Shown: positions 44,010 to 55,268, counted from the stretch's first letter. The stretch is 64,000 bases of DNA from Ypsolopha sequella (GCA_934047225.1 OW203997.1:6682417-6746416), one strand, 5' to 3'. Numbers and translations are program-made. The notes: generated by a model not told the origin, from the letters alone.

Positions 44010-44163
44010 AGAATGCAGTGCAAACTAGAATATATCAATAAGAAACAAATTTTAAGTACGACAAATGCTTTGAAAATATGCCTTGGGTCAGGATTTGAAG
44101 CCGCGACCTCCTTCTTTCACGACAAGCGTACCGATTACGCCAACGAGGTACTCATCCTAGACC
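44010..44163 (-). mobile_element. tRNA-derived SINE (copy 2)
   Basis: On the minus strand: a tRNA-like head (GGCGTAATCGGTACGCTTGT, B box CGGCTTCAAATCC), then a body ending CTAGTTTGCACTGCATTC. It parallels the SINE at 34638-34793. Confidence 0.7.
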
Positions 44164-44183
44164 GGTGAATTTGGCTGGCGGTA

Positions 44184-44451
44184 TACAAGGTGTAACAGAA
44201 AGGTGTAACCTTATTTGAAGAGCTTATTCAGTCAATGGTATAGAACAACTTTTACTATGGAGCAAAAATTTAAATCTCAAAATAAAAAACTGCCCTTCCA
44301 TACATTTCGGCCGAGCTGCATTGTATTTTTCTATGAAACAGTATTTTTTTTGTGTTTGTTCCATAGTAAAAGTTGTTCTATACTAATCTATACCATTGCC
44401 TGAATAAGCTCTTCAAATATGGTTGGTTACACCTTTCTGTTACACGTTGTA
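44184..44451. mobile_element. Mariner-type foldback MITE, 264 bp
   Basis: The body, 44186-44449, lies between TA dinucleotides. The ends are CAAGGTGTAACAGAAAGGTG and its near-complement, with GGTATAGAACAACTTTTACT in the arms. Confidence 0.8.
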
Positions 44452-44504
44452 TAAAGTAGTTACAAAAGTTCGATATACCGGTATGGTGGAAAAATTCAAT
44501 AGTC

Positions 44505-44668
44505 TTAGATAGCGCAATCGGTAGCGCGCTTGTCGTGACGTGAAAGCAAGAGCTTGGATGTTCAAATCTGGGCCCAAGGAATTGTTTCAAAGTATCACTT
44601 TACTCGAAATTTGTTTCTAATTGATATTTTCCAGTTTATAATGCACTTTAATAATATTTAGAGTATCT
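44505..44668 (+). mobile_element. tRNA-derived SINE (copy 3)
   Basis: Head AGCGCAATCGGTAGCGCGC (A box) and GGATGTTCAAATCT (B box), tail CCAGTTTATAATGCACTTTA. Opposite in orientation to the copy at 44010-44163; a MITE lies between the two. Confidence 0.7.
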
Positions 44669-44700
44669 AAAGCGATGGATTTCGCTATAAAACATATTCG

Positions 44701-44835
44701 GTGTAACTACAAAACGGTGTTTAACTTTAGCCAGTGTTTAAATCTGTTGCTGTCACTCTTTTACATTATAAAAGAAAAGGCGTCAATAACAGATTTAAAC
44801 ACTGTCTAAAGTTAAACACCGTTTTGTAGTAACAC
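44701..44835. mobile_element. Foldback MITE, family A (copy 2)
   Basis: GTGTAACTACAAAACGGTGT to ACCGTTTTGTAGTAACAC. Same element as 19988-20122, with the central segment in the opposite arrangement. Confidence 0.8.
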
Positions 44836-44839
44836 GGAT

Positions 44840-46945
44840 TATGTTCTCTGATTGGTTCCAATAAGTGGCAAGCCGAGAGCATTATCCGATCGCTGCGTTT
44901 CTTGGCGCCCGCCTAGTTACCTGAACTGCTAATTATGAGAGAGAACCTCTCCTTTAGGCGAACGTATTTTTACCACTTGTTGATCAAGCGGAATCTCTTC
45001 TATCTCATGATTTTTAGTGTACTACTTTTGTAGGGATATTAAATAACCAATTATTTAAAACCTAGTCACAGTAACTGTGCTGGAGCGGGTATACTGTAAT
45101 AATGTGTACTTAGATATTGTACTTTATTCATACATTCCATTCGTGACCGGCAAAATGTCTCTCTCATAAAAACGTTTATCACCTTGGAAATTTAGGCTGG
45201 CTAGTGTTCCGTGATATAATGTTATAAATTAATCGATCCTCAATCGTGACAAAGAAAAAGTTACCATCATAGCACCCAGCACAATTCATTTAAAATAATC
45301 AAACTATTTAACTACTAGCAAATTTTTGAATATTTGCATACCTATATCTGCTAAAAGACATTTTTTTTATTTGGTTTGCACTTTATACATGAATTTTAAA
45401 TATGATTTTGTGGTGCTTTACACTGTATAGAGGACGCATCATGGGAATGATTTACCTTCAACCAATAAAAAAAATAACTAATCAGTTGGTTAATATTATA
45501 ATGCTGGTCATGATTTCTGTGATTACTAACACGTGTAGAAGTCGTTTGTAGAATTTGTGAAAGTTAGGGAAAAAACTTTGATATGACGAATTTAGATAGG
45601 TAGATATTTTTAATACGCGAGTTCACAACGACTGGCATAAGGACTTGAATATATATTTCAAAGGAGGTGGTTTGGTCTGTGTTATCATTTCGTTTGTTTA
45701 ATATATAAGTTAAAAAAGTGATAGCAAAAAAGAATGTAATTTGACAGGAACACGTGTTTGTTAAAAGCTTACGCACTGATATGCACTGTTTTCTATTTAA
45801 AACGTAATTGGCTACTTATTTATCTCAATTTGCTCAAAATTATGAAGAGCTTCCCATTGCTGTATAAGCATAAACAATGGAATCTAGATTGTTTTAGCGA
45901 AATGCCAAATTATAATTCAATAATGTATTTTTTATTTTTTATCTATTTGTCCTTGTCCTGTCCATATTTGATAAATCTAAATTATGAGTGAACGAAGAAA
46001 AAGTTATAAAAATGTAACAATAATCAAGTCCCAAAAACGCTTGGCTGTTTTAACACAACATGAAGTTCATAAAATTATAAGCAATAAAAATAATCATAAA
46101 TCACAATCATATGCTAAAGGCTTTTCCTACTTTTAAATATCAATTCAGTAGTACAAACTATTTATTATCTGAACTCTTAAATTTTAAGAACTTTTTCCCA
46201 TGATTATTCCCTAAACTTAAGGGTCGGTATAATGTCAGATGCACAATTTCAAATGAGCATAAAACATTGTGTAACTTGGTCAATCGGTTTAATAAAAATA
46301 ATAAAGATAATAGACTACAGGGCTGATATTCGTGCAGAAGCAAAAACGCAAAAGCTTTAAGTTCGCTCGATAGAAAAAAAATATGAAGTTACCTCTATAT
46401 TTCATGTTTTTCGAGTGTTAAAGGACCTTTCTTAAAACAGTTTGCCTTGAAATTTGTATTAAAAATAAGAAAACAAATGACCCCGTATAATTGCACGGGG
46501 ATTTTGAATAATTCTGTTTCGTTTTCATTTAATTTAACATCTAAGAATTGGCGCTTACGTCGATTTATTCTGAGACAAGGCGGCGACAAGATATCTCGGT
46601 CGCACGCGCTTTTTGTTCCATGCTTTGTTTCGTCACTCACCCGTCGGTCAGTTGTGATCGCTCCGTTGAGACGGGAGGGCTACGTTTTTGCGCTCTCGAC
46701 GTCCCGGTTTCGTAATTTAAATAAATCTCGTAATTTGAAACATGGGAAATAAATGCAACCAATGTAAAAAATGGAATAAAAATGTTTTACGAGTGAAAAT
46801 AAAGCAGCGGATGAAAGTAATGCAAAGGTACGCCATTACTTAACAAAATAAGTAGATAGGTCATGTTTTATTAAAGATGTTGAACTAAAGGTTGTCTCAA
46901 TGGACTAATGAATATCGCTATGTTTTTCGTTTGAGATATTTTTAT
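44840..46945. other. No gene recognised
   Basis: AT-rich. About 46540-46700 is more GC-rich and has overlapping open frames on both strands (101 and 81 codons) without motifs. It could be a promoter or untranslated exon, but nothing confirms that. Confidence 0.35.
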
Positions 46946-48071
46946 ATCGTTGCATCGACGTATCCCCGTATCGACATATCGACGTATCGACGTATCGGCG
47001 TATCGACGTATCCCCGTATCGACGTATCGACGTATCGGCGTATTGACGTATCGTTGTATCGACGTATCGACGTATCAACGTATCGGTGTATCGACGTATC
47101 GGCGTATCGACGTATCGACGTATCGTTGTATCGACGTATCCCCGTATCGACGTATCGTCGTATCGAAGTATCGTCGTATCCTCGTATCGACGTATCGGCG
47201 TATCGACGTATCGTTATATCGACGTATCCCCGTATCGACGTATCGACGTATCGTTGTATCGACGTATCCCCGTATCGACATATCGACGTATCGGCGTATC
47301 GACGTATCCCCGTATCGACGTATCGACGTATCGGCGTATCGACGTATCGTTGTATCGACGTATCCCCGTATCGACGTATCGACGTATAGGCGTATTGACG
47401 TATCGTTGTATCGACGTATCCCCGTATCGACGTATCGTCGTATCGACGTATCGTCGTATCGACGTATCGGCGTATCGACGTATCGGCGTATCGACGTATC
47501 GTTGTATCGACGTATCATTGTATCGTCATATCCTCGTATCGTCGTATCCTCGTATCGACGTATCGGCGTATCGACGTATCCTCGTATCGACGTATCGTCG
47601 TATCGACGTATTGCCGTATCGTCGTATCGTCGTATCCCCGTATCGACGTATCGTCGTATCGACGTATCGGCGTATCGACGTATCGGCGTATCGACGTATC
47701 GTTGTATCGACGTATCGACGTATCGACGTATCGGCGTATCGACGTATCGTTGTATCGACGTATCGGCGTATCGACGTATCGGCGTATCTACGTATCGGCG
47801 TATCGACGTATCGTTGTATCGACGTATCCCCGTATCGACGTATCGTCGTATCGACGTATCGTTGTATCGACGTATCCCCGTATCGACGTATTGACGTATC
47901 GGCGTATCGACGTATCCCCGTATCGACGTATCGACGTATCGGTGTATTGACGTATCGTTGTATCGACGTATCCCCGTATCGACGTATCGTCGTATCGACG
48001 TATCGGCGTATCGACGTATCGGCGTATCGACGTATCGGCGTATCGTTGTATCGACGTATCGTTGTATCGAC
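46946..48071. repeat. 8-bp tandem repeat, about 140 units
   Basis: The unit is CGACGTAT with three variable central bases (CGGCGTAT, CGTTGTAT, CGTCGTAT, CCCCGTAT, CCTCGTAT). Three units make 24 bp, so several frames on both strands remain open for hundreds of codons (up to 347). The proteins are simple STYRRIDV-type repeats and not genes. Confidence 0.97.
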
Positions 48072-48585
48072 TTTCGAAAAATAAAATTTTGAAATATAAA
48101 AATTAGATGCAAACACAATTACGCAAAAAAATGCCATTGCGAACAAACCGTTTTGTCAACTGGGTTGAATTTTATACATCGTAGATGCATTATACTTATT
48201 ATTGAAAACTAGCACGTGCACGGGTTAATGACCGCGGATCCACACCGCTCGTGGGAGCTAAGAAATAGCGCTCGCGGCCGGTGACGGCCGGTCGCGCAAA
48301 CAGTTGAGGTGCGGGGATGCGGGGGCAAAATCACTAATTTGTCCAGGTTTATACGCAGCCTTAATTGTTACCTCTGAACAGACGTAAGTATGTGAAGGAC
48401 ACATTTTCCGTCCTGAAAATGATCTCATTATTATTTTTATTTAAACCGAGGCCTGCATAAATTGTTAATATAATATCGATTAGTTCTCATTGTTTGTAAC
48501 TTGCCTACCTTTTGCTGAGGTATTGAAAGGAAAAGTAAATAAAAGCAAAGTAACAAGTGTGGCCTTTTAATTTTCTTCTCTTTTT
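48072..48585. other. No gene recognised; short GC-rich patch
   Basis: 48215-48320 is strikingly GC-rich (CGCTCGCGGCCGGTGACGGC) in AT-rich surroundings. No frame or motif assigned. Confidence 0.35.
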
Positions 48586-48589
48586 GTGG

Positions 48590-48700
48590 TTCCGTTGTGC
48601 CTAATAGGTACAAAAGGAACCTTTATGGTAAGACTCCGTTGTCCGTCCGTCCTTTCGTGTGTCACAGCGTCATAACTTTAGCAGACTTAAAATTTGGCAC
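48590..48700 (+). repeat. Dispersed lepidopteran repeat, start fragment
   Basis: TGGTTCCGTTGTGCC, AAGACTCCGTTGTCCGTCCG and CATAACTTTAGCAGACTTAA correspond to the start of the family; an end fragment lies at 50577-50608. Confidence 0.5.
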
Positions 48701-49651
48701 AAAAATAGCATTGGTTGTGCACGATGTAAAAAAAAAAATTAAGTTGTTCATATTATTTCAAATACAAAAGAGAGAAAAAAATCCTAAAAATACAAAATGG
48801 GTATCAAATTGTATAGGTATTGAAGAGTTGATTGTAAAAATATAGATATACCTTAACTATATTTTCTGGCACCGATTTCGAGAAATCTTTGAAAAGCCGC
48901 AAAAAAATCTATGTCCCCCCCTTATCTCCGAAACTGGTGGACCGAACAATATGAAAAAATAAAATCGATTATAGGTCATAACTGGCCAATTACAGGAAAA
49001 CTACAGCGATTAAAAAAAGTTGAACAAATCAGAAATATAAAAAAGTAAAATAATTAAAAAATATATATATTATAAAAATAAGAAAGAAGAAAGAAAGAAA
49101 ATAAATTTATTTGGAGCAATAACAATACATAAGAAGGCAACATAACGGTACATAATAACTAAACAAAACTCTTAAAACTGACAAGATACAAACAGAAAAG
49201 AAAATAACAGCAAAATTAACATGAAACCATCCCATACATGTATTCACCACCACCAAATGGGCCATAACTCAACATGTTGCTGTGACAAAACAATACATAC
49301 ATAAACACATAAGTATGCACATCAAGCCACAACGCTGGTATTCTGTTACAGCCAAATTGGGAGTCACATGCCAATGCGGAATCCAAAAAACTAAAGAGGT
49401 CGTATAATTACCCGTAGCTCTAACTGGTTACATTTATAGAACAAAAATAGATCAGTTTACAAGTTTTTACCAAGTGTATGCAATATGCTAAATGTTTAAA
49501 TGAACACTGTAAGTAAACCGGAAGCAGATATCATGGTTATAATCAACTTGTATATACTCAACGTATATATCAACTTGTCAAACTAGAGGCTTTTTCTGAT
49601 AAGCAGATTAACAACTTAGACAAAATTTAGGACAAAATTTTAAAATTAAAT

Positions 49652-50062
49652 GTGGGCATAGCGTTGCCATCCGTCCAGATAAAGCCGGACAAGGCTTTTT
49701 GACCTTTTGTCCGGCCAAGTTTGTCCGGCTTTTGTTAGGCATTTTACATCTATCGTTCAATCACTTCAGTCAAAAAAGAGCGAGCAAGACGAGACTCGCT
49801 GACTCGCCAAGACACGCTAGGTTACATAAAAATATTTAAATGATGATACTAATTATAACTTTCTTGCAAAATGTGGGTTTTATTCAAATTTTTTAGCGTC
49901 CGACCTTGTGGCTAAAAAATCCGATTTTAAATATGTGTTTTATTCGATATTTTTGTCAAAAATCCTTTTTTCTTAGCGTCCGGCTTTGGGACCCAATAGT
50001 CCAGCTTTTTTAACGGGTAAGTCCGGCTTTTTGGTTTTTAGAGATGGCAACGCTAGTGGGCG
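49652..50062. mobile_element. Foldback element with TAGCGTTGCCATC ends, 397 bp
   Basis: The body is 49659-50055. The 13-bp ends are perfect complements. The flanks GTGGGCA and GTGGGCG are similar enough to be a decayed target duplication. The interior repeats GTCCGGC / GCCGGAC many times near both ends, probably subterminal binding repeats. hAT-like. Confidence 0.65.
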
Positions 50063-50235
50063 CAACGATTTAAGTGTAAAGAAAATCATTAACATCTAAC
50101 AAGATATATAAAAACCCAAATGAAGGACACGTTGGACAAGGTTAAGAAGTGTGAAAGGAGAACATTTTGGCATAGGATAATATGGGCATCAAATTATACG
50201 TATTAAAGAGCTGATTGTAAAAATATATAGCTTGG

Positions 50236-50375
50236 TGTGCCCGCTGGACTGACGATCTGAAGAACGTTGCGGGTGGCGGCTGGATGAGGATGACTGAGGA
50301 CCGCCAAGAGTGGCGTAATATTGGGGAGGCCTATGTCCAGCAGTGGATGAATACGGGCTGATGGATGGATGGATT
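50236..50375 (+). mobile_element. LINE 3' terminus (RTE-like)
   Basis: Reads RWTDDLKNVAGGGWMRMTED then RQEWRNIGEAYVQQW and a stop, followed by a short GATG repeat. This is the conserved C-terminal tail of an RTE-type LINE widespread in insects. Only the tail is present. Confidence 0.8.
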
Positions 50376-50597
50376 ACGAGTAATCCTTGAAAAACCACAA
50401 AAAAATGTATGGAAAAAATCATGTTTAATTTTTCTAGATTTTATACCTACTTAAAATACGTCGATTTCGTCAATGACTCGACTGATTCACTCATGATCAT
50501 CAAAACCTCTAGGGCACCTCCTGAAGTCGTAGAAAGCTGAAATTTGGCTTACAGGCTAGAATTAGCACAAAACCAAATAAAGCTGGCCAAGTGCGAG

Positions 50598-50795
50598 TCA
50601 GACGTTCTGAAGACGTTCCAGCTTATCGAGCAGCTCTTCAACGGGATCTAGATAAGCGACATCGACATAATCCAGAAGGGGAAGTAGATAGGATTCTGCT
50701 AAAGTTATTTTTGTACCCAGTGGCGGGAAATTCTGTGGGCGCTTAAGAGGCCGGCGGAGCAAACCTAGTTCACACAAACGAAATACCGAAACCAT
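50598..50795 (-). pseudogene. CR1-like LINE reverse transcriptase fragment
   Basis: Reads FRLCELGLLRRPLKR, TKITLAESYLLPLLDYVDVA, YLDP and LLDKLERLQN, the conserved thumb region of CR1-type LINE RTs. The upstream part lies inside the long inverted repeat described next. Confidence 0.7.
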
Positions 50796-51118
50796 TTGTA
50801 AATCATAGATATTCTTAGGATAGTATGTGTTTATTCCGAATGGATTACAGAATATCTAGGTTCCCAAATATATGTATATTTTGAAAGGACACTGATTTAA
50901 AGACGACATAATAAGCAATTTAAAATTTCCATAGAAAGCCTATTTTTCTCATATTTCATGTTCAAATCAGTGATCTTATTTAATATATATTTGGGAACCT
51001 AGATATTCTGTAATGCAATCGGAATAAATACACACTACCTTGAGAATATCTATGATTTACAAATGGTTTTGGTATTTCGTTTGTATGAACTAGGATTGCT
51101 CCGTAGGCCTCTTAAGGT
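50738..51118. repeat. Long inverted repeat including LINE sequence
   Basis: Left arm 50738-50895 (CTTAAGAGGCCGGCGGAGCA..) and right arm 50965-51118 (..GCTCCGTAGGCCTCTTAAG) are near-complements over about 150 bp, around a 70-bp centre. The arms contain codons of the RT fragment at 50598-50795. Confidence 0.8.
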
Positions 51119-51789
51119 GAGCCATCGCGCTCAGCTGCCATATAAATGTTGTTTGTGACGTCCGGTGGCTTTGATCTCAATTTGTGGAATGTTTTCAGGT
51201 AAAAACTGTTTTCCATGAAACGGTAACTGTTTATTTATAGAAAAGTGTATATACTTAGTCTTCTTTACATGAACGACGTCTGTATTTCTCTCTTTTTTTA
51301 TTTCCAGGATAGATGAAAATTATACAACTTGCTAAACTTTGCGTAAAAACGAGCCGCAGGGCCGGATTTAGGAGAGGGCAACCGGGGCTACAGCCCCAGG
51401 GCCTTCACAATAGTGGCTCCGCCAATAAATTAAAAATATTGATTTTAGTGGACTGTACGCGAGCGTCAAAATGGCGAACTATACTGACGTGACAAGTATA
51501 AAAATTTGGAAAGCTTAAAATAAGCCATCGAGAAAACACTTTATGGATTTTTAAAATACTAATAACTGTAGTCGACAAAGTGTAGTTATTTTAATTACGT
51601 GTGAAAGTTTTAACATCAACAGAAACCTATTTCTATTAAAAAACCATTATTTTACACACCAAAACTTTTCACGGTCCGAGCCGCGATGCAAATTGAAATT
51701 TATCTCGGAAATTTTGGCGTTTGGTCATTCATTGCTGACAGAGCAAATAAATTTTAACGCAAGTTATCGATCAAAAAGAGATTTTGATG
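51119..51789. other. Mostly unassigned; one hAT-like end
   Basis: At about 51358, CAGGGCCGGATTTAGGAG and a GGGGCTACAGCCCC hairpin look like one end of a hAT-type MITE. The other end was not found. Nothing else recognised. Confidence 0.3.
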
Positions 51790-51932
51790 TCGATTCGGCG
51801 CAACACAACTGACAAGACTAAACTTATTTTGAGCCTCCCGTCTTTGTCTTTTCGATACAGAAAGAAAAGGACAGAACACTTAAATTAAGTTTAGTCCTGT
51901 CAATTAAGTCAAATTGTGTTGCGCCGAATCGG
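51790..51932. mobile_element. Foldback MITE, family C (copy 1)
   Basis: TCGATTCGGCGCAACACAA at the left and TTGTGTTGCGCCGAATCGG at the right, with CTTTGTCTTTTCGATAC inside. Copies 2 and 3 are at 55492-55643 and 59708-59855. Confidence 0.85.
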
Positions 51933-52094
51933 TGTTTTTAATGCGCTACAACAAGGTTGCATTTTATAAGCACATGATTTGCTCCGGTAACTCAGTAATA
52001 GCAGTGGTAATAGCTTCTAAAAATCAGGTGCGTAATTAAATGCGTTACCAGTGCTGCAAGGATCTGATGGCGCGTGGATGACAGAGACAGGGGG

Positions 52095-52160
52095 GCGCAG
52101 CTGTAAAACAAGGAGTATGGTAGCGGTGTTAGTTCCGATTTTGGACACAACCAATCAACG
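52095..52160. repeat. Segment shared with 33000-33065
   Basis: AAGGAGTATGGTAGCGGTGT and TAGTTCCGATTTTGGACACA match the insert within the remnant at 32770-33190. Confidence 0.5.
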
Positions 52161-52296
52161 TGTAAATGTAATCTTAAAATAAAACTATGAAGTGTCGCTA
52201 ATCTACAGTCAGCCTTACATAGGCATAATTTTTCTTTTCTGGCAACCTACTTCTTTACTGTCACTGTCATTGTCATAATAAACAAAATTTTACAAA

Positions 52297-52332
52297 ATGG
52301 TTGCTGTTGCTATGTTTCTCATGTGTGAATAA
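52297..52332 (+). CDS. Short upstream open frame (11 codons)
   Basis: ATG GTT GCT .. TGT GAA TAA lies 20 bp before the start codon of the Ser/Arg-rich gene. If transcription starts further left it would be scanned first. No evidence of function. Confidence 0.3.
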   Translation: MVAVAMFLMCE

Positions 52333-52352
52333 AACTGACAGCAGCCATTAAA

Positions 52353-53209
52353 ATGACTAGTTTAATTAATAAAATTGAGCTACTAATAAAAAGGGAAAAG
52401 GCTTCTCCAGAACGGAAAAAGAAAGACGATTCTACAAAGTCTTCAAGTGAAATTTTATCAGAACTCTTTAGCGCTTTCAATGCGGACCCACCTAAGATCG
52501 AAGAGGTTTCCTTGAAGAAGTCCAAAAAAAGTAAGAAAAAACATAAGAAAGACAAGAAGAAACGTAGTCGCAGCTCAAGTAGCAGTGATTCAGAGTCCAG
52601 TGATTACTCTCGTAAACGTAAAAAAAGGAAAAAGAGCAAATCAAAAAAGCGGCGCCGCAGCAGCGATGGGTCTCCTTCGATCTCACGTTCGAGCACACCA
52701 CCCAAAATCAAACCCGATCCAAGCTTGTCCAAGGTAAAGCACGAACATAAAAGTATTAAAGTAGAGAACCTAAAAACAGAAACTGGTAAACATAAAGTTA
52801 AAACTGAACCAAAAGAGGAGAAACAACGGGTATCACTTAAAGTGAAGGACCATAACCAAGTAAACGTCACAATAGACACCTTTGATACTAGTCAAATCCC
52901 CTTACCGGACGACTCAGGACTTGACTGTAATGATTTACGGTTAAAATTAGATAAGAAAGTGGAATCAAATGGTGATAATGATAAGTCCAAAGGTAAAATT
53001 CAAATAAAAAACCTCAAGTTTAGTACTGTATTTGAGGAGACAGTAAAAAAGGCAGAGGAAGAGGCTCGGAAGAGAAAGGAGAAGACAGAAGAAGGAGAAT
53101 ATACAGACTCATCAAGTAGTTCCGTAAAAGAAGAACCTTCTAATTCTCATTTCCCAAAATCATCTGATCCTGGAGGTATTTTGAAGAAACAAGCAGCAGA
53201 AATAAAAAT
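52353..53209 (+). CDS. Lys/Ser/Arg-rich nuclear protein, coding exon 1 (SON-like?)
   Basis: 286 codons starting MTSLINKIELLIKREKAS and ending in phase 2 at a strong GTAAGT donor (53210); the stop that seems to follow is intronic. Features in order: a short helical N-terminus with SSEILSELFSAFNADPPKIE; a Lys/Ser tract (KKSKKSKKKHKKDKKKRS then SSSSSDSESSDYSRKR, residues about 50-100); several SUMO-like K-x-E sites (IKVE, VKTE, VKEE); an acidic-to-basic coiled-coil segment (FSTVFEETVKKAEEEARKRK, about 233-252). Two downstream exons add classical RS repeats, so the protein is likely a nuclear-speckle splicing cofactor. The N-terminal helix followed by a KKSKKHKK-type tract recalls SON, but this is tentative. 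The gene continues beyond 55442. Confidence 0.8.
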
Positions 53210-54421
53210 GTAAGTGTAATTATTAAGACCTTTACGAATTTTATACTGGACTCCGTACCACAAAATAGTGATTTGCATCAAGCGATAAAGATTGTATGGC
53301 AGGATTGACATATAATTTTGTTTTGATGCATACAGGCCGTACAGTTGTTCCAACTGCCTTTGGAATAAACTAGAATAGATTATAAAATTGAATATTATAA
53401 CACTGAGTGGTAAATGAATTGTTTTACATCATCTCGCTAAATAGCATATACCATTGGCATTGGATTGGCATTTTGGCCAATCAAAGAGTATTTTCATTTT
53501 TCATACATAAGGAATAAATCTGAAAATCATTAATTTTATTGATCCTATGTGAAATAGAACTAGACCAATTTAATTTTCCAGTTTCTTTCACATATTTTGT
53601 ATGTAATGATAAGTTTGTGATGATAAGTTAAATGATAAGTTTGTATTTTGTGTTCTAACTTACCTTTGACCAGTTTTTTTTGTTTTTATGTAATCTGAAA
53701 TCCTTCCATGACCAGAGTACGTCAAAGTATGTGATATTCTTATTATTATTATGATATTTTACGAAACATGTAGTCTTTTAAAATTTCTTGTAAAAGGCGT
53801 TACTTTGCTTAAGTCCATCATAAATTTGTGGAGATATATTAATAATTTGCAATATCCCGCTAAACACTCTTACCGCTATTCAAAATGCAGACTCAAGCAC
53901 CACCCGCCCTCCCGCATAAAACATGCACAAGCAAAGCAAGCAGTACGAGCACAAATAAAGCAATCTTGAATAACAAGCAAGAAAACTTATCGACACGTGT
54001 TTCGCCTCTAAACGAGGCATCCTCGGGATGTGTAGTCCGCCCGACCGCTCGACAGCAAAATAAAACATCCCGAGGATGCCTCGTTTAGAGGCGAAACACG
54101 TGTCGATAAGTTTTCTTGCTTGTTATTTAAGATTGCTTTATTTTGTGCTCGTACTGCTTGCTTTGCTTGTGCGTGTTTTATGGGGGAGGGCGGGCGGTAC
54201 TTGAGTCAGCATTTTGAATAGCATGGTAAGAGTGTTTAGCGGAATATTGCAAATTATTAATATATCCACAAATTTATGCAGTCTTTTTGTTTACTATTTA
54301 AGTTATTCTCACTTGTATATGACATTTTGTTTCTAAAAAAAGAACAATCCTTGTCACAGCTTGGTGATTTGTTTTCACATTGATCTTGATGATATGATAT
54401 TCATTATATTCATTTTTTCAG
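53210..54421. other. Intron 1 of the Ser/Arg-rich gene
   Basis: A GT-AG intron of 1212 bp, dominated by the long palindrome at 53821-54277. The remaining sequence is AT-rich without further features. Confidence 0.7.
53821..54277. repeat. Long near-perfect palindrome in intron 1
   Basis: Two arms of about 210 bp around a loop of about 30 bp (about 54032-54062). The left arm runs from TAAATTTGTGGAGATATATT to CTAAACGAGGCATCCTCGGG; the right arm is its complement with few changes. It contains ATCGACACGTGTTTCGCCTC, which I recall as a dispersed lepidopteran motif. Transcribed as part of the pre-mRNA it would form a long dsRNA stem. Confidence 0.9.
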
Positions 54422-54514
54422 AATCGAAGATGATAGAAGTCAATCAAGGAAAAGCAAAGAGAAATCTAACAAGTCTTCAAAGAGGGAAAGAGACAGAAGT
54501 CGATCTCGTAGGAG
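54422..54514 (+). CDS. Ser/Arg-rich gene, coding exon 2
   Basis: 93 nt between a TTTTTTCAG acceptor and GTATAA. Reading with the split codon gives IIEDDRSQSRKSKEKS, then NKSSKRERDRSRSRR. Phase 2 at both ends, consistent with exons 1 and 3. Confidence 0.82.
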
Positions 54515-54539
54515 GTATAATCAACTCATGTTTTAAAGT

Positions 54540-55268
54540 TTGAATTATGTTAGTAATTAATTTTAATGAAGTCACAATATGTAATATTAGAGAAGATTCT
54601 GCAGGGCCACATTTCACTCTTATTGTAATTGTTTAAAGAGTAAAATGTGGGTCTACTAAATTTTCCCCATAGTATGCCCTAATAAATAATTTCGTGCTAG
54701 GGGTCAAGTAATCCTTATCGAAATATACATCAACATGTTGTGCACAAGAAGAGATTTGTTTCGAGTCTAGCACTTACATTCACCAAATTAGTACAATCAA
54801 ATAATTATGATGCAAACATCCATTTTCGATATAAATACATGTTGCAGGCCTTTAGTTTACTAGTTCTCAAGAAAAAATCCACAGGTGTTCTTTTTTTTGG
54901 TTTTGTTCTGTTGACAGTAGCTACAGAGCAAAACATTCTTGTTTTTTTTTGTCGTATTCCCAGATTTTTTTAAGAAATCTATTGACAATATTTTGGGTGT
55001 ATGTTACTCTCCTTATCTTTTCCGTCCTACCAAAAACTCAGAGTCAACTTAGAAACTGAGAAAAGATGATTTTATCAAAAAACTTGAAAATTACAGACTA
55101 TTTCTAATACTGCCAAATTTGTCATTTTGGGAGAATGTTATTTGGATATATGTATTGAAAAAATCAACATGATCATATAAGCATTGAACCAGTTCAATTT
55201 TGAGCCGCAGTCGGTGAATCCATTTATTGCAGGATGGAATCCTAAAAATCATAAAATAATTATTCCAG
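54540..55268. other. Intron 2 of the Ser/Arg-rich gene
   Basis: AT-rich, no features beyond the flanking splice sites. Confidence 0.5.

Noticed and set aside
46395..46752. Overlapping 101- and 81-codon frames on opposite strands
   Set aside because: No motif and no splice-site support on either strand; noted only as a GC-richer patch.
46892..48146. Open frames up to 347 codons with STYRRIDV or RRYVDT repeats
   Set aside because: Product of the 8-bp satellite (24 bp per three units); open on both strands, no start context or domain.
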